A DNA stretch of 64,000 bases from Porticoccus sp950063125 (lineage in GTDB: Bacteria; Pseudomonadota; Gammaproteobacteria; Pseudomonadales; Porticoccaceae). Below, in pieces: positions 44,881 to 54,270 of this stretch. A model generated the notes under the pieces. It was not told where the DNA came from and did no database searches. It was given only the letters and a program-made list of their open reading frames with translations. Position numbers and translations under genes: made by a program. The stretch lies in the NCBI RefSeq assembly GCF_963973895.1, contig NZ_CAXBBF010000003.1; one strand, given 5' to 3'. Each line of letters opens with the position of its first letter. The first letter of the stretch is position 1.

Positions 44881-46953
44881 CTAAACCTGGCTGAAATGAT
44901 CGGTCTCCCCCAGCCAGCGACGAATAATGGCGGCCACCCGGTCGGGGCTTTTTGCGAGCATCTTTTCGGCGGTGCGCCGGATTTCTGGTAGCATGTGGCC
45001 GTCGCGTTGCAGGTCAGCGATACGCAGCATGACATCGCCGGTTTGCCGGGTGCCCAGCATTTCGCCGGGACCGCGTAGCTGCAGATCTTTCTCGGCAATC
45101 TGAAACCCATCGTTGGTTTGCCGCATGATAGCCAAGCGCTGACTGCCAGCGGCGGAGAGTGGTTGGCTGTAGAGCAGGACACAATAACTTTCCGCCTGGC
45201 CACGGCCCACCCGACCTCTCAGTTGATGCAATTGCGCCAGTCCCAATCGCTCCGGATTTTCGATGACCATCAAGTTGGCATTGGGCACGTCAACACCCAC
45301 TTCGATCACTGTGGTGGCAACCAGTAGTTGGATTTCTCCCGCTTTAAAGGCCGACATGGTGGCAGCCTTTTCGGCCGGTTTGAGTCTGCCGTGAATGAGT
45401 CCAATAGGTAACTCGGGCAACAACAGGTGCAAGGCATCTGCGGTTGCTTCCGCGGCCTCCGCTTCGAGTAAGTCCGATTCCTCTATCAGGGTGCAGACCC
45501 AATAGGTCTGGCATCCCTGCGCGCACGCATTGCGCACCCGCTCTACTACTTCAAGACGACGCTGGTTGGAAATGACCACGGTGCTGACCGGTGAGCGCCC
45601 CGGTGGCAGCTCATCGATGATGGAACAGTCAAGATCCGCGTAGGCGCTCATCGCGAGGGTCCGGGGTATCGGTGTTGCGGTCATCACCAGTTGGTGGGGG
45701 ATCTGGCCATGCTGTCCCTTGTTGCGCAGGGCAAGACGCTGGTGCACACCAAATCGGTGCTGCTCATCGATCATGATCAGGCCGAGGTTGTGGAACTGAA
45801 CCTGTTCCTGAAAAAGTGCATGGGTGCCGATCGCAATCTGGGCATCGCCAGTGCTTATCATTGCCAGCTGTCTTTCACGGGCCTTGCCCTTGACCTTACC
45901 CGTGAGCCAGGCGATCTGAATACCCAGTGGTTCCAGCCATTGGGTGAAATTATTGCGGTGTTGCTCGGCCAGTATCTCGGTGGGTGCCATCAGGGCCACC
46001 TGCCGTCCGCTGGCGACACATTGTAATGCTGCTATTGCGCTGACGACGGTTTTTCCGGAGCCCACGTCGCCCTGTAACAGTCGCAACATCGGGCTGGTTT
46101 GTCCCAGATCCTGTTTGATTTCCCGACTGACCCGCTGCTGGGCGTTGGTCAGCGGAAATGGCAGGGACGCCAGAAACTCCGACAGCACCTTATCGTCGCC
46201 TTTGAGCTCAGGGGCCCGGTGTTGTCTGATGGCCTGCCGAAGTCGCAGCAAACTGAGCTGGTGGGCCAGCATTTCTTCAAAAGCCAGACGCAGTTGGGCC
46301 GGGTGTTCGCCACTGGCCAGCAGATCGAGCGGTGCATTGGTCGGCGGTTGGTGGAGGAATTTTATGGCGTCTTCCAGGGACGGTGCTGCCTTGTCCTGTT
46401 CAAGAAATTCCGTCAGTGATCGGTCGCTCACCAGGGCGAGTGCCTGGTCAATAATGGCCCGTAACCGCTGTTGACTCACGCCTTCGGCAACGGGATAAAC
46501 GGCTGTCAGGTGCTGTTGCAGCGGCTGTGCCGTCTGGTCTCCGTCGAGGAACTGGTACTCGGGATGGTATATCTCAAGTCCGGTGCTCCCCGCACGGACT
46601 TCGCCAAAGCAGCGCAGCCAGCCTCCCCGGGCAAGATTTTGTCGCTGGGCCGTGGAGAAATGAAAAAATCGCAGCGTGATAATCCCGGTGTGATCCTGCA
46701 CCCGGCAGATCAGACTTCGGCGTCGGCCAAAAGCGAGATCGCAACCGCGAATCTCTCCTTCGATGACGACATCACTGTTGGGTTGAAGTGCGCCGATCGG
46801 TGTAATTCGGGTGCGATCCAGATAGCGGAGTGGCAGGTGGAACAGCAGATCCTGGACACTGTGAATACGCAGTCTGGCCAGCTTCATGGCAAGTTGGGTT
46901 CCGACTCCCTTCAGGCGGGTAACCGGCAGCTGGTCAAGAACAACTTCGCTCAT
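44881..46953 (-). CDS. recG: ATP-dependent DNA helicase RecG
   Basis: Branch-migration helicase that remodels stalled forks and recombination intermediates. The 690-residue protein has the N-terminal wedge/OB domain, Walker A LLQGDVGSGKT near residue 292, DEQH box IDEQHRFG near residue 397, and the C-terminal TRG-type region with QLRGRVGRG near residue 575. It overlaps oxyR by 4 bp (ATGA), the same recG-oxyR linkage as in Pseudomonas. Confidence 0.97.
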   Translation of the reverse strand: MSEVVLDQLPVTRLKGVGTQLAMKLARLRIHSVQDLLFHLPLRYLDRTRITPIGALQPNSDVVIEGEIRGCDLAFGRRRSLICRVQDHTGIITLRFFHFSTAQRQNLARGGWLRCFGEVRAGSTGLEIYHPEYQFLDGDQTAQPLQQHLTAVYPVAEGVSQQRLRAIIDQALALVSDRSLTEFLEQDKAAPSLEDAIKFLHQPPTNAPLDLLASGEHPAQLRLAFEEMLAHQLSLLRLRQAIRQHRAPELKGDDKVLSEFLASLPFPLTNAQQRVSREIKQDLGQTSPMLRLLQGDVGSGKTVVSAIAALQCVASGRQVALMAPTEILAEQHRNNFTQWLEPLGIQIAWLTGKVKGKARERQLAMISTGDAQIAIGTHALFQEQVQFHNLGLIMIDEQHRFGVHQRLALRNKGQHGQIPHQLVMTATPIPRTLAMSAYADLDCSIIDELPPGRSPVSTVVISNQRRLEVVERVRNACAQGCQTYWVCTLIEESDLLEAEAAEATADALHLLLPELPIGLIHGRLKPAEKAATMSAFKAGEIQLLVATTVIEVGVDVPNANLMVIENPERLGLAQLHQLRGRVGRGQAESYCVLLYSQPLSAAGSQRLAIMRQTNDGFQIAEKDLQLRGPGEMLGTRQTGDVMLRIADLQRDGHMLPEIRRTAEKMLAKSPDRVAAIIRRWLGETDHFSQV

Positions 46954-47882
46954 GCAGCACAGGGTGGGCAGCTGGGTAGCGAGTTCATTTTGATGGCGTC
47001 CCGCAGTGCATCGACCGCCTTGTGTCGCGGAAAGCTGGCGCGCCAGGCCAGTGCCACCGTTCGGCAGGGAACCGGATCCGCAAAAGGCCTGGTAATCAGT
47101 AATCCGTCTCTGTAGCCAGCGCCGATAGCTGCAGACTGCGGCAGAATGGTAATGCCCAGTCGGGAAGCGACCATATGACGCAGGGTCTCCAGCGAGCTGC
47201 CTTCACTGTGGGTGCGAATCTGGCTCTGGGTTTCATCGAGGTGCTTGTTCAGGTTGGGTAAAGCTTCCCTGACCTGGTCGCCAAAGCAGTGGCCCTCGCC
47301 AAGCAACAGGACATTCTCGTCGTCCAGATCGACGGGATGGATAGTCTTCTTTTTGCCCAGGGGGTGATCTTCGGGCATCAATACGACAAAAGGTTCAGAG
47401 AACAGTGGTTGAGTAACCACGTCTGGCTCAGTAAATGGCAGCGCCACGATAATTACGTCCAGTTCCCCCTTGCGCAGTCGCTGTCGCAGTGTGGCGGTAA
47501 AGCCCTCTTCTACCACTAGCGGCATTTGTGGCACGGCTTTTTGCAATGCCGGAATGAAGTGTGGAAACAGGTATGGGCCAATGGTAAAAATAGCACCCAC
47601 ATAGAGTGGCGCCTTGAGCTGGTCTCTGCCGGCTGAGGCAATATCCTTGATGGACGCGCTTTCCTCCAGCACCCTTTGTGCCTGGGCAACCACCTGCTCG
47701 CCGATGGGGGTCGGACGCACGCTGTTCTTGGATCGTTCAAAAAGATCAACTCCCAGTTCCTGCTCGAGTTTTTTGACGGCGATACTCAGTGTGGGTTGGC
47801 TCACATGGCATAACTCTGCCGCCTGGCCAAAGTGTTGCTGTTGTGCCAATGTGACGATATAGCGTAATTCCGTTAAGGTCAT
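46950..47882 (-). CDS. oxyR: OxyR-type peroxide-sensing LysR regulator without the resolving cysteine
   Basis: The 310-residue LysR protein aligns with OxyR along its length and sits next to recG as in Pseudomonas. The peroxide-reactive Cys is exactly C199 in GEGHCFGDQ. The partner Cys208, which forms the disulfide in E. coli, is Leu208 (codon TTA). Other cysteines are C25 in the DNA-binding domain, one near residue 281 and a C-terminal C305-P-P-C308. The protein may sense peroxide by another disulfide or by a one-cysteine mechanism. The HTH and dimer regions look normal. Confidence 0.9.
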   Translation of the reverse strand: MTLTELRYIVTLAQQQHFGQAAELCHVSQPTLSIAVKKLEQELGVDLFERSKNSVRPTPIGEQVVAQAQRVLEESASIKDIASAGRDQLKAPLYVGAIFTIGPYLFPHFIPALQKAVPQMPLVVEEGFTATLRQRLRKGELDVIIVALPFTEPDVVTQPLFSEPFVVLMPEDHPLGKKKTIHPVDLDDENVLLLGEGHCFGDQVREALPNLNKHLDETQSQIRTHSEGSSLETLRHMVASRLGITILPQSAAIGAGYRDGLLITRPFADPVPCRTVALAWRASFPRHKAVDALRDAIKMNSLPSCPPCAA

Positions 47883-47900
47883 ACGATGTTTCTCCTGCCG

Positions 47901-47918
47901 CTAATACGCCAATAATAG
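47901..47918. promoter_or_regulatory. Candidate LysR-type operator between oxyR and the SDR gene
   Basis: CTAAT-N8-AATAG is an imperfect dyad in the short divergent gap, a position expected for an autoregulatory OxyR site. Similarity to the ATAG-rich OxyR consensus is partial. Confidence 0.3.
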
Positions 47919-47946
47919 CCAAAGCAAATTGAAAAAGGAAAGACGA

Positions 47947-48810
47947 TTGAAAGTATTATTTATTGGTTGTGGTGACATCGGGGTTCGTTGCATTCACAGG
48001 CTGCAGATGCTGGAGGGGTGGACAGGCTTGGCGATGCGTCGCCATCCCGGTCGGCTGCCTGCGACAATCCCATCGGTGACGGGAGATATTTGCGACACCC
48101 CTCATCTCACTGAATTGCTGCGTAACGCCGTTATTGATGCCATTGTCGTTACGCTGACGCCGGGGGAGATGAGTGACGAAGGGTATCGGGCCAGTTATGT
48201 GGCGGGTGCAGAGTCGCTGGCCATGGCGATTCGAGACAGTGGCTGGTGTTCTGGGCCGGTGCTTTGGGTGTCCAGTACGAGTGTGTATGGTCAGGGCGGG
48301 GGCGAGTGGGTCGATGAGTTATCGGACACCGTTCCGGCATCCTATCGAGGTAAGCGCTTACTTCAATCAGAAGGCCTGATTGGCAGACTACCGGTGCCCG
48401 CTGTGGTGATTCGTTACGCCGGTGTTTATGGGCCCGGTCGGGGGCGTATGCTTGCGCAGATACATAGAGGGGAGCTGGCACCGCCACAACCTGTCCAGTG
48501 GAGTAATCGGATTCATGCAGAAGATTGCGCCGGGGTGCTGGTGCATTTACTACAGCGCTACCGGGCCGATAAGCCGCTGCACAGCCTCTATCTTGCAACG
48601 GATAATGAACCTGCGCCTCTCCATGACGTACATCGGTGGCTGGCACAGCAATTGGGCATAAGTATGCCTGATACCGTTGCAACAGCCAGTGCCGGCCGAG
48701 TCGGTAATCGGCGTTGCAGTAATCGACGTTTGCTTGAAAGCGGCTACCGGTTTATCTACCCGACATTCAGGGAGGGTTACGCGGCGTTGATCTCCAAATC
48801 GCCGGAGTAA
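47947..48810 (+). CDS. NAD(P)-dependent epimerase/dehydratase-like (extended SDR, YeeZ type)
   Basis: A 287-residue Rossmann-fold protein with FIGCGDIGVR near residue 4 and WVSSTSVYGQGGG near residue 105, like atypical SDRs of the YeeZ group. The usual YxxxK pair is not complete, as in other atypical members. TTG 47947 is chosen because AAAGGA lies 7 bp upstream; TTG 47929 would add six residues. It is divergent from oxyR. The substrate is unknown. Confidence 0.82.
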   Translation: MKVLFIGCGDIGVRCIHRLQMLEGWTGLAMRRHPGRLPATIPSVTGDICDTPHLTELLRNAVIDAIVVTLTPGEMSDEGYRASYVAGAESLAMAIRDSGWCSGPVLWVSSTSVYGQGGGEWVDELSDTVPASYRGKRLLQSEGLIGRLPVPAVVIRYAGVYGPGRGRMLAQIHRGELAPPQPVQWSNRIHAEDCAGVLVHLLQRYRADKPLHSLYLATDNEPAPLHDVHRWLAQQLGISMPDTVATASAGRVGNRRCSNRRLLESGYRFIYPTFREGYAALISKSPE

Positions 48811-48818
48811 GCGACTTT

Positions 48819-49202
48819 TCAGATGACCATAATACCGTCCATTTCCACGCCAACCCCTTTGGGCAATTCCTTGACACCAATGGCTGCCCGCGCCGGGTAG
48901 GGTTCAGTAAAATAGCGGGCCATGGCTTCATTGACCGAGGCAAAGTTACCCATGTCAGTCAGGAAAATATTCAGTTTGACAATATCCTTCAGAGAGCCGC
49001 CAGCTTCTTCGCAGACGGCGGCCAGATTTTTGAATACCTGGTCGATTTCTGCGGAAATCCCCCCTTCCACTACCTGCATACTGTCGGGGTCGAGTGGTAT
49101 CTGACCTGACAGGTACACGGTGTTACTGACTTTTATCGCCTGGGAGTAAGTACCTATGGCGGAGGGGGCATTGTCCGTACTGACGACGGCTTTATTTAGC
49201 AT
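48819..49202 (-). CDS. ridA: RidA family reactive intermediate deaminase
   Basis: Hydrolyses reactive enamine/imine intermediates such as 2-aminoacrylate. The 127-residue protein has the family features AIGTYSQAIKV near residue 16, YLSGQIPLDP near residue 33 and the arginine of PARAAIGVKELPKG near residue 103. It lies downstream of spoT by 18 bp, as in Pseudomonas. Confidence 0.95.
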   Translation of the reverse strand: MLNKAVVSTDNAPSAIGTYSQAIKVSNTVYLSGQIPLDPDSMQVVEGGISAEIDQVFKNLAAVCEEAGGSLKDIVKLNIFLTDMGNFASVNEAMARYFTEPYPARAAIGVKELPKGVGVEMDGIMVI

Positions 49203-49220
49203 GGGTTTGTCCTCTAAGGA

Positions 49221-51323
49221 TTAATTCTTGGTGCGATAAACGCGCTGCACCTGTTTCAAGTTGCGAATTTTACGCATCACATTGGCCAGGTGAATACGCC
49301 CTTTGACGTCAATCACCAGATCCACGACGCTGGAGTGGGCATCTCTCTCCTTGATGCTGATTTGCTGAATAGTGGCTTCGCTTTCCGAAATACGTGCGGC
49401 GAGTGCGGCGATGATGCCCCGCTCGGAGGTCAACTCCACTTTGAACTCCACCGAAAAGTCTCCCTTGACCCTGGGGGACCAGTTCAGCGCCATGCACTTT
49501 TCGACATTGGTGCGAATTTCATTGAGGTTTTTACAGGACTCACGGTGTACCACAAGGCCCCGGCCGGGGCTGAGATGGCCGAGAATCGGGTCGCCCGGAA
49601 TCGGGTGACAGCAACGGGCATAACTGATGATGAGACCGTCGCTGGTGTCGATCATGATGGGTGATTCAAATTCCTCGGGGACGTAAGTTTTACGCATTGA
49701 GGGTGGCGCCATCAGGTTGGCAACACCGTAGGCAAGGCGGTTGCCGAGACCAATCTGCTCCAGAACTTCTTCAAAATTGGCGGCACCGGTTTCAACCAGC
49801 AGACGCTTGATCCAGGATTTCCGGATATTTTTATAGTTGCTGCCAAAAGTCTCCAGTGCCCGGTCGAGCAGTCGTTTGCCCAGATCCACGGATTCTTCGT
49901 GCTGTTGATGTTTCAGGAAGTGGCGGATGGCACTGCGGGCTTTGGCCGTCACGACAAAATTCAGCCAGGAGGGGTTGGGCTGTGCATCCTTGGCGTTGAT
50001 GATGGCCACTTTGCAGCCACTTTGCAGCGGTTCGGAGAGGGAGGTTAGCTGTCCGTTAATTTTGCTGGCTACACAGGTGTTGCCCACATTGGTATGAACC
50101 GCATAGGCGAAGTCGACCGGTGTCGCCCCCGAGGGCAATGAAATAATCTGGCCACCGGGTGTGAAGACATAGACCTCATCGGGGAACAGGTCGGCTTTGA
50201 CGTGTTCGATAAATTCCAGGGAATTCCCAGCCTTTTGCTGGATTTCCAGCAGTCCCTGTACCCAGCGGCTGGTTCTGGGATTGCCTTCCTCGCGTGACTT
50301 ATAAAGCCAGTGGGCGGCGATGCCGAAGTTGGCCATGGCATCCATGTCCCGGGTTCTGATCTGCACTTCAATAGGCACCCCGTGCATGCCGATCAGTACC
50401 GTGTGCAACGACTGGTAGCCGTTGACCTTGGGAATAGCCACGTAGTCTTTAAACTCACCGGGTACCGGTTTGAACAGGTTGTGGATGACGCCCAGCGTGC
50501 GATAACAGTCATCCACTGTCTCCACCACGATGCGAAAGGCAAACACGTCCATGATATCGCGAAAGGATTTTCGTTTGGTCTTCATCTTCTGGTAGATACT
50601 CCAGAGATGTTTCTCCCGGCCCGTGACCTCGGCAGAGATCAGTTCCTTGCCGAGGCGAATTTCAATGCTGTCCTTGATTTCTTCAACGATGTGTTTGCGA
50701 TTGCCGCGAGCCGATTTGAGAGCCGCCCGCAGACGCTGATGGCGCATCGGGTACATCGCCGCAAAGCCGAGATCCTCAAACTCCACACGAATATCGTTGA
50801 TCCCCAGTCGCTGGGCAATGGGGGCGTAAATATCCAGTGTCTCTCTGGCGATCCGCCGCCGTTTGGCCGCGCTTAGCACCTTGAGGGTGCGCATGTTGTG
50901 GAGACGGTCAGCCAGTTTCACCAGCATAACCCGGATATCCCGGGCCATGGCCAGGGTCATTTTCTGAAAGTTTTCTGCCTGCTGCTCGGCTCGGGAGGCA
51001 AACTCAATTTCAGTGAGCTTGCTCACGCCGTCCACCAGCTCAGCGACGGTGGAACCAAAGTGCCCGGCGAGATCTTCTTTGCTGACGCCGGTGTCTTCAA
51101 TGACATCGTGCAACATGGCCGCCATCAGGCTTTCTGCATCGAGGTGCATGTCTGCGAGAATATTGGCGACAGCGAGGGGGTGGCTGATGTAGGGCTCGCC
51201 GCTCTGTCGCAGCTGGCCTTCATGGCAGCCAGTCGCGAACTGATAGGCGTCGAGAATGTCCTGGACTTCTTGCTGTTCGAGGTAGGAGGAGAGCTTGTTA
51301 CTCAGTGCATCAACGGCTTGCAA
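49221..51323 (-). CDS. spoT: Bifunctional (p)ppGpp synthase/hydrolase SpoT
   Basis: Main regulator of stringent-response nucleotide levels. The 700-residue protein has an intact hydrolase domain (H48, H72-D73 in LHDVIEDT), a synthetase domain with GYQSLHTVL near residue 304, a TGS domain (VYVFTPGGQIISLP near 388) and a C-terminal ACT domain. The start is TTG at 51323 with GGGGGA 4 bp upstream. It follows rpoZ by 19 bp, the usual order. Confidence 0.95.
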   Translation of the reverse strand: MQAVDALSNKLSSYLEQQEVQDILDAYQFATGCHEGQLRQSGEPYISHPLAVANILADMHLDAESLMAAMLHDVIEDTGVSKEDLAGHFGSTVAELVDGVSKLTEIEFASRAEQQAENFQKMTLAMARDIRVMLVKLADRLHNMRTLKVLSAAKRRRIARETLDIYAPIAQRLGINDIRVEFEDLGFAAMYPMRHQRLRAALKSARGNRKHIVEEIKDSIEIRLGKELISAEVTGREKHLWSIYQKMKTKRKSFRDIMDVFAFRIVVETVDDCYRTLGVIHNLFKPVPGEFKDYVAIPKVNGYQSLHTVLIGMHGVPIEVQIRTRDMDAMANFGIAAHWLYKSREEGNPRTSRWVQGLLEIQQKAGNSLEFIEHVKADLFPDEVYVFTPGGQIISLPSGATPVDFAYAVHTNVGNTCVASKINGQLTSLSEPLQSGCKVAIINAKDAQPNPSWLNFVVTAKARSAIRHFLKHQQHEESVDLGKRLLDRALETFGSNYKNIRKSWIKRLLVETGAANFEEVLEQIGLGNRLAYGVANLMAPPSMRKTYVPEEFESPIMIDTSDGLIISYARCCHPIPGDPILGHLSPGRGLVVHRESCKNLNEIRTNVEKCMALNWSPRVKGDFSVEFKVELTSERGIIAALAARISESEATIQQISIKERDAHSSVVDLVIDVKGRIHLANVMRKIRNLKQVQRVYRTKN

Positions 51324-51342
51324 GGCTTCCCCCGGTCACGGT

Positions 51343-51630
51343 TTACTCGGTTTCAGGGGCTACCGGTAGCTCGGGAGCTGAGGCATCTTCAAAGTCACCA
51401 TATTCCAACAGCATTTCTTCGGGTTCTTCTTTCTGCTTGAGGATGCTTGCGTCGATGAAGCCCTCTTCAATTTCGCGCAATGCCATGACGGTGGGTTTGT
51501 CATTTTCCCAGGGCAGATGTGGTTGCTTGCCGCCGACGGCGAGTTGGCGCGCTCGCTTGGAGCTGACCATGACCAGTTCAAAGCGGTTCTCCACATGATC
51601 AAGGCAATCTTCGACAGTGATACGGGCCAT
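51343..51630 (-). CDS. rpoZ: RNA polymerase omega subunit
   Basis: Small subunit that helps RNA polymerase assembly and ppGpp response. From ATG 51630 it is 95 residues starting MARITVEDCLDHVENRFELV, the family signature. The acidic C-terminal tail (EPEEMLLEYGDFED) is typical of this group. The frame opens upstream at 51708 but is not conserved there. It is in operon with spoT. Confidence 0.96.
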   Translation of the reverse strand: MARITVEDCLDHVENRFELVMVSSKRARQLAVGGKQPHLPWENDKPTVMALREIEEGFIDASILKQKEEPEEMLLEYGDFEDASAPELPVAPETE

Positions 51631-51687
51631 ATTTGATTCCGTTTCTTTGTTTAAGTGGGGTGTTATTGATTGGCAATCTGTGTAGAC

Positions 51688-51711
51688 AAAAAGCCGCGGC
51701 AATGCCACGGC
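51688..51711 (-). terminator. Intrinsic terminator between gmk and rpoZ
   Basis: On the minus strand GCCGTGGC, loop ATT, GCCGCGGC, then five Ts. The 8-bp stem contains one wobble. It can separate gmk transcription from rpoZ-spoT. Confidence 0.7.
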
Positions 51712-51738
51712 GACTTTCAGTTTACAAAATTGCGGGTA

Positions 51739-52356
51739 TCAGGACAACAAATCCTTGAGTAAATCGCCGTTGCGTCGGCACTGGTAGTCCAATTTCAGTC
51801 GATGACTGATGATAATTGACCGGAGTTCTGTCAGGGCCGTATCGAAATGGTCGTTAATCACCAGGAAGTCCGCTTCCGTATAGTGGGACATTTCCAGTTG
51901 CGCCTCTGCCAGTCGTTGGCGAATGATGGCGGGCTCATCCTGTCCGCGACCGTTGAGACGTTGTTCGAGAATGGCCAGCGACGGCGGCAGGATGAAAATG
52001 CCAATGCAGTCCGGGATCAGCCGTCGGATTTGTGCAGCACCCTGCCAGTCAATTTCCAGGATAACGTCGAGCCCGTCGGCGAGAGTCTGCTCCACCCAGC
52101 TGCGCGACGTGCCGTAATAGTTATTGAAGACCCTGGCATGCTCAAGGAACGCTTTTTCCCTGAGCATGGAGCTGAACGTTGCCTGATCGACAAAGTGATA
52201 GTTGATGCCATCCTGCTCGCCGGGTCGCATCGGCCGGGTGGTGTGGGAGATGGAAACACAAATGTCCTGACACTGCTGCAAAAGCGCATTTACCAGACTG
52301 GTTTTTCCGGCACCGGAAGGTGCTGATACCGTGTACAGAGTACCTGTGGTCGACAT
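51739..52356 (-). CDS. gmk: Guanylate kinase
   Basis: Phosphorylates GMP to GDP. From ATG 52356 it is 205 residues with P-loop SAPSGAGKTSLV near residue 10, SHTTRPMRPGE near residue 36 and the DVILEIDWQGA segment near residue 96. An upstream start at 52410 would add 18 unconserved residues. It precedes rpoZ as in most gammaproteobacteria. Confidence 0.96.
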   Translation of the reverse strand: MSTTGTLYTVSAPSGAGKTSLVNALLQQCQDICVSISHTTRPMRPGEQDGINYHFVDQATFSSMLREKAFLEHARVFNNYYGTSRSWVEQTLADGLDVILEIDWQGAAQIRRLIPDCIGIFILPPSLAILEQRLNGRGQDEPAIIRQRLAEAQLEMSHYTEADFLVINDHFDTALTELRSIIISHRLKLDYQCRRNGDLLKDLLS

Positions 52357-52557
52357 TGATATCCGATGCTCCGCCAGTTTCTTGGTCGCTGCAGGTTGGT
52401 GACGCATCACCAGATTTGAAGGTTGCTACAATAACGTAATCGCGCATCGACTGCATCAGAGAGGCGGCGCTTTTATTGAATTATCGGCCGGTGTGTGGCC
52501 AGTATCACGGTAGCAGACCAGAAGAGCTGTACGGCATTCTATGCAGTGAGCCGCTGC

Positions 52558-53421
52558 TTATTCAATATTCTGGATCTGCTCGCGCATCTGTTCGATCAGG
52601 ACTTTCAGCTCTACCGCTGCGTTGGTGGTATCGGTGGCGATGGACTTTGAGGACAGGGTGTTAGCTTCGCGGTTGAGCTCCTGCATGAGAAAGTCCAGCC
52701 GCCGGCCAATCGGTTCCTGGCGTTGCAACACCCGGCGGATTTCACCCAGGTGGGTATCCAGCCGGTCCAGTTCTTCGTCCACGTCGGCCCGCTGGGCAAT
52801 CAACACCAGCTCCTGTTCCAGTCGGTTCTGGTCCAGACCGGCGCTCACCTCCTGCAGTCGGTCAACCAGCTTCTGGCGCTGGGCGGCCAGCAGTTCCGGC
52901 AATCGCGATCGCACGGTAGCCAGTTGCACGGCAATCCCGTCCAGTCGCTGTTCGACCAGTTCGCCGAGTTTTTCACCTTCCCGGCGGCGGCCCTCCACCA
53001 GTTGATCCAGTGCTTCTTCAAACAACCGCAGCAGTGTGTTCTTGAGTTCCTCCCGGTCGATCTCGGGTTCGCTGAGCACCCCGGGCCAGCGCAAGATGTC
53101 CAGCGGTGAGATTTTTGCCGGATCGGTCATCAGGCGGGCCAGTTGTTCGCTGGCGGCAATATATTGCTCTGCCAGTGGTTGATTGATGGCTACTTCACCG
53201 GATTGTTTGGCGATATTGAGTTGCAGGGTGCAGTCCACCTTGCCCCGTTGCAGGTGCTTGCGGGTCAGTTCGCGCAGCGTCGCTTCAAGATCCCTGACGG
53301 TTTCCGGCATTCTGAAACCGGTTTCCAGATAGCGGTGATTGACAGAGCGGATTTCCCAGGCGGCGGTGCCCCAGTGGCACTCGATACTGTGGCGGGCAAA
53401 GGCAGTCATGCTGCTGGGCAT
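52558..53421 (-). CDS. yicC: YicC family endoribonuclease-like protein
   Basis: A 287-residue protein of the YicC/YloC family, members of which act as RNases. It opens SMTAFARHSI and has WEIRSVNHRYLE near residue 22 and the conserved C-terminus RREPIG-like QEPIGRRLDFLMQELNREANTL (in part, near residues 230-260). GGAG lies 6 bp before the ATG. It is divergent from rph, the usual layout. Confidence 0.93.
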   Translation of the reverse strand: MPSSMTAFARHSIECHWGTAAWEIRSVNHRYLETGFRMPETVRDLEATLRELTRKHLQRGKVDCTLQLNIAKQSGEVAINQPLAEQYIAASEQLARLMTDPAKISPLDILRWPGVLSEPEIDREELKNTLLRLFEEALDQLVEGRRREGEKLGELVEQRLDGIAVQLATVRSRLPELLAAQRQKLVDRLQEVSAGLDQNRLEQELVLIAQRADVDEELDRLDTHLGEIRRVLQRQEPIGRRLDFLMQELNREANTLSSKSIATDTTNAAVELKVLIEQMREQIQNIE

Positions 53422-53541
53422 GGGAATCTCCGGGAGAAGGGTGGAATTGACGTTCTATGGTAACACGGCGCCACATACGGCCGACAATTCGGTTAGAATG
53501 CCAGCCTCTTCCCGATTTCAAAAGACTACAGGAAATTTTTC

Positions 53542-54270
53542 ATGTCCCGACCCAGTGGCCGTCGTCCCGAGCAGCTCCGCGCTGTAAAACTCACCCGCAG
53601 TTACACCCGGCATGCAGAGGGATCTGTGTTGGTAGAGTTTGGTGAAACCAAAGTCATCTGCACCGCGAGTGTCGAGTCCTCTGTGCCACGTTTCCTGCGC
53701 GGCAAGGGACAGGGTTGGGTGACCGCTGAATACGGCATGCTTCCCCGTTCCACCGGTGAGCGTATGGCCCGCGAGGCATCAAGGGGGCGTCAGGGTGGCA
53801 GGACCCTTGAAATTCAGCGCCTGATTGGTCGCTCACTGCGGGCGGCCATGGATTTGAAGGCGCTGGGCGAGCATACCATTACGGTGGACTGTGATGTGAT
53901 CCAGGCCGACGGCGGCACCCGCACCGCCTCCATCACCGGTGCCTGTGTCGCGCTTGCCGATGCAGTTAACCACCTGCAGGAGCGCGGTAAAATCAAGACC
54001 AACCCCCTCACCAATATGGTGGCGTCGGTTTCGGTAGGCATTTATCAGGGGGTGCCGGTACTGGATCTTGATTACGCAGAAGACTCGATGGCTGAGACAG
54101 ACATGAATGTAGTCATGAACAGCAGTGGTGGTTTTATCGAAATTCAGGGCACGGCTGAGGCGGCACCGTTTACCGAGGGAGAACTACAGGAAATGATGGT
54201 GCTGGCCAAGCATGGTATTGCCGATTTGGTCAGGGTGCAGAAAATGGCGCTGGCAAACTCAGGCGGTTAA
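53542..54270 (+). CDS. rph: Ribonuclease PH
   Basis: Phosphorolytic 3'-5' exoribonuclease that trims tRNA precursors. The 242-residue protein has RPSGRRPEQLR at the start, the phosphate-binding RSTGERMAREA near residue 70, and the catalytic DCDVIQADGGTRTASITG region near residues 114-131. AGGA lies upstream of the ATG. It ends overlapping the end of the convergent yggU by 4 bp. Confidence 0.97.
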   Translation: MSRPSGRRPEQLRAVKLTRSYTRHAEGSVLVEFGETKVICTASVESSVPRFLRGKGQGWVTAEYGMLPRSTGERMAREASRGRQGGRTLEIQRLIGRSLRAAMDLKALGEHTITVDCDVIQADGGTRTASITGACVALADAVNHLQERGKIKTNPLTNMVASVSVGIYQGVPVLDLDYAEDSMAETDMNVVMNSSGGFIEIQGTAEAAPFTEGELQEMMVLAKHGIADLVRVQKMALANSGG

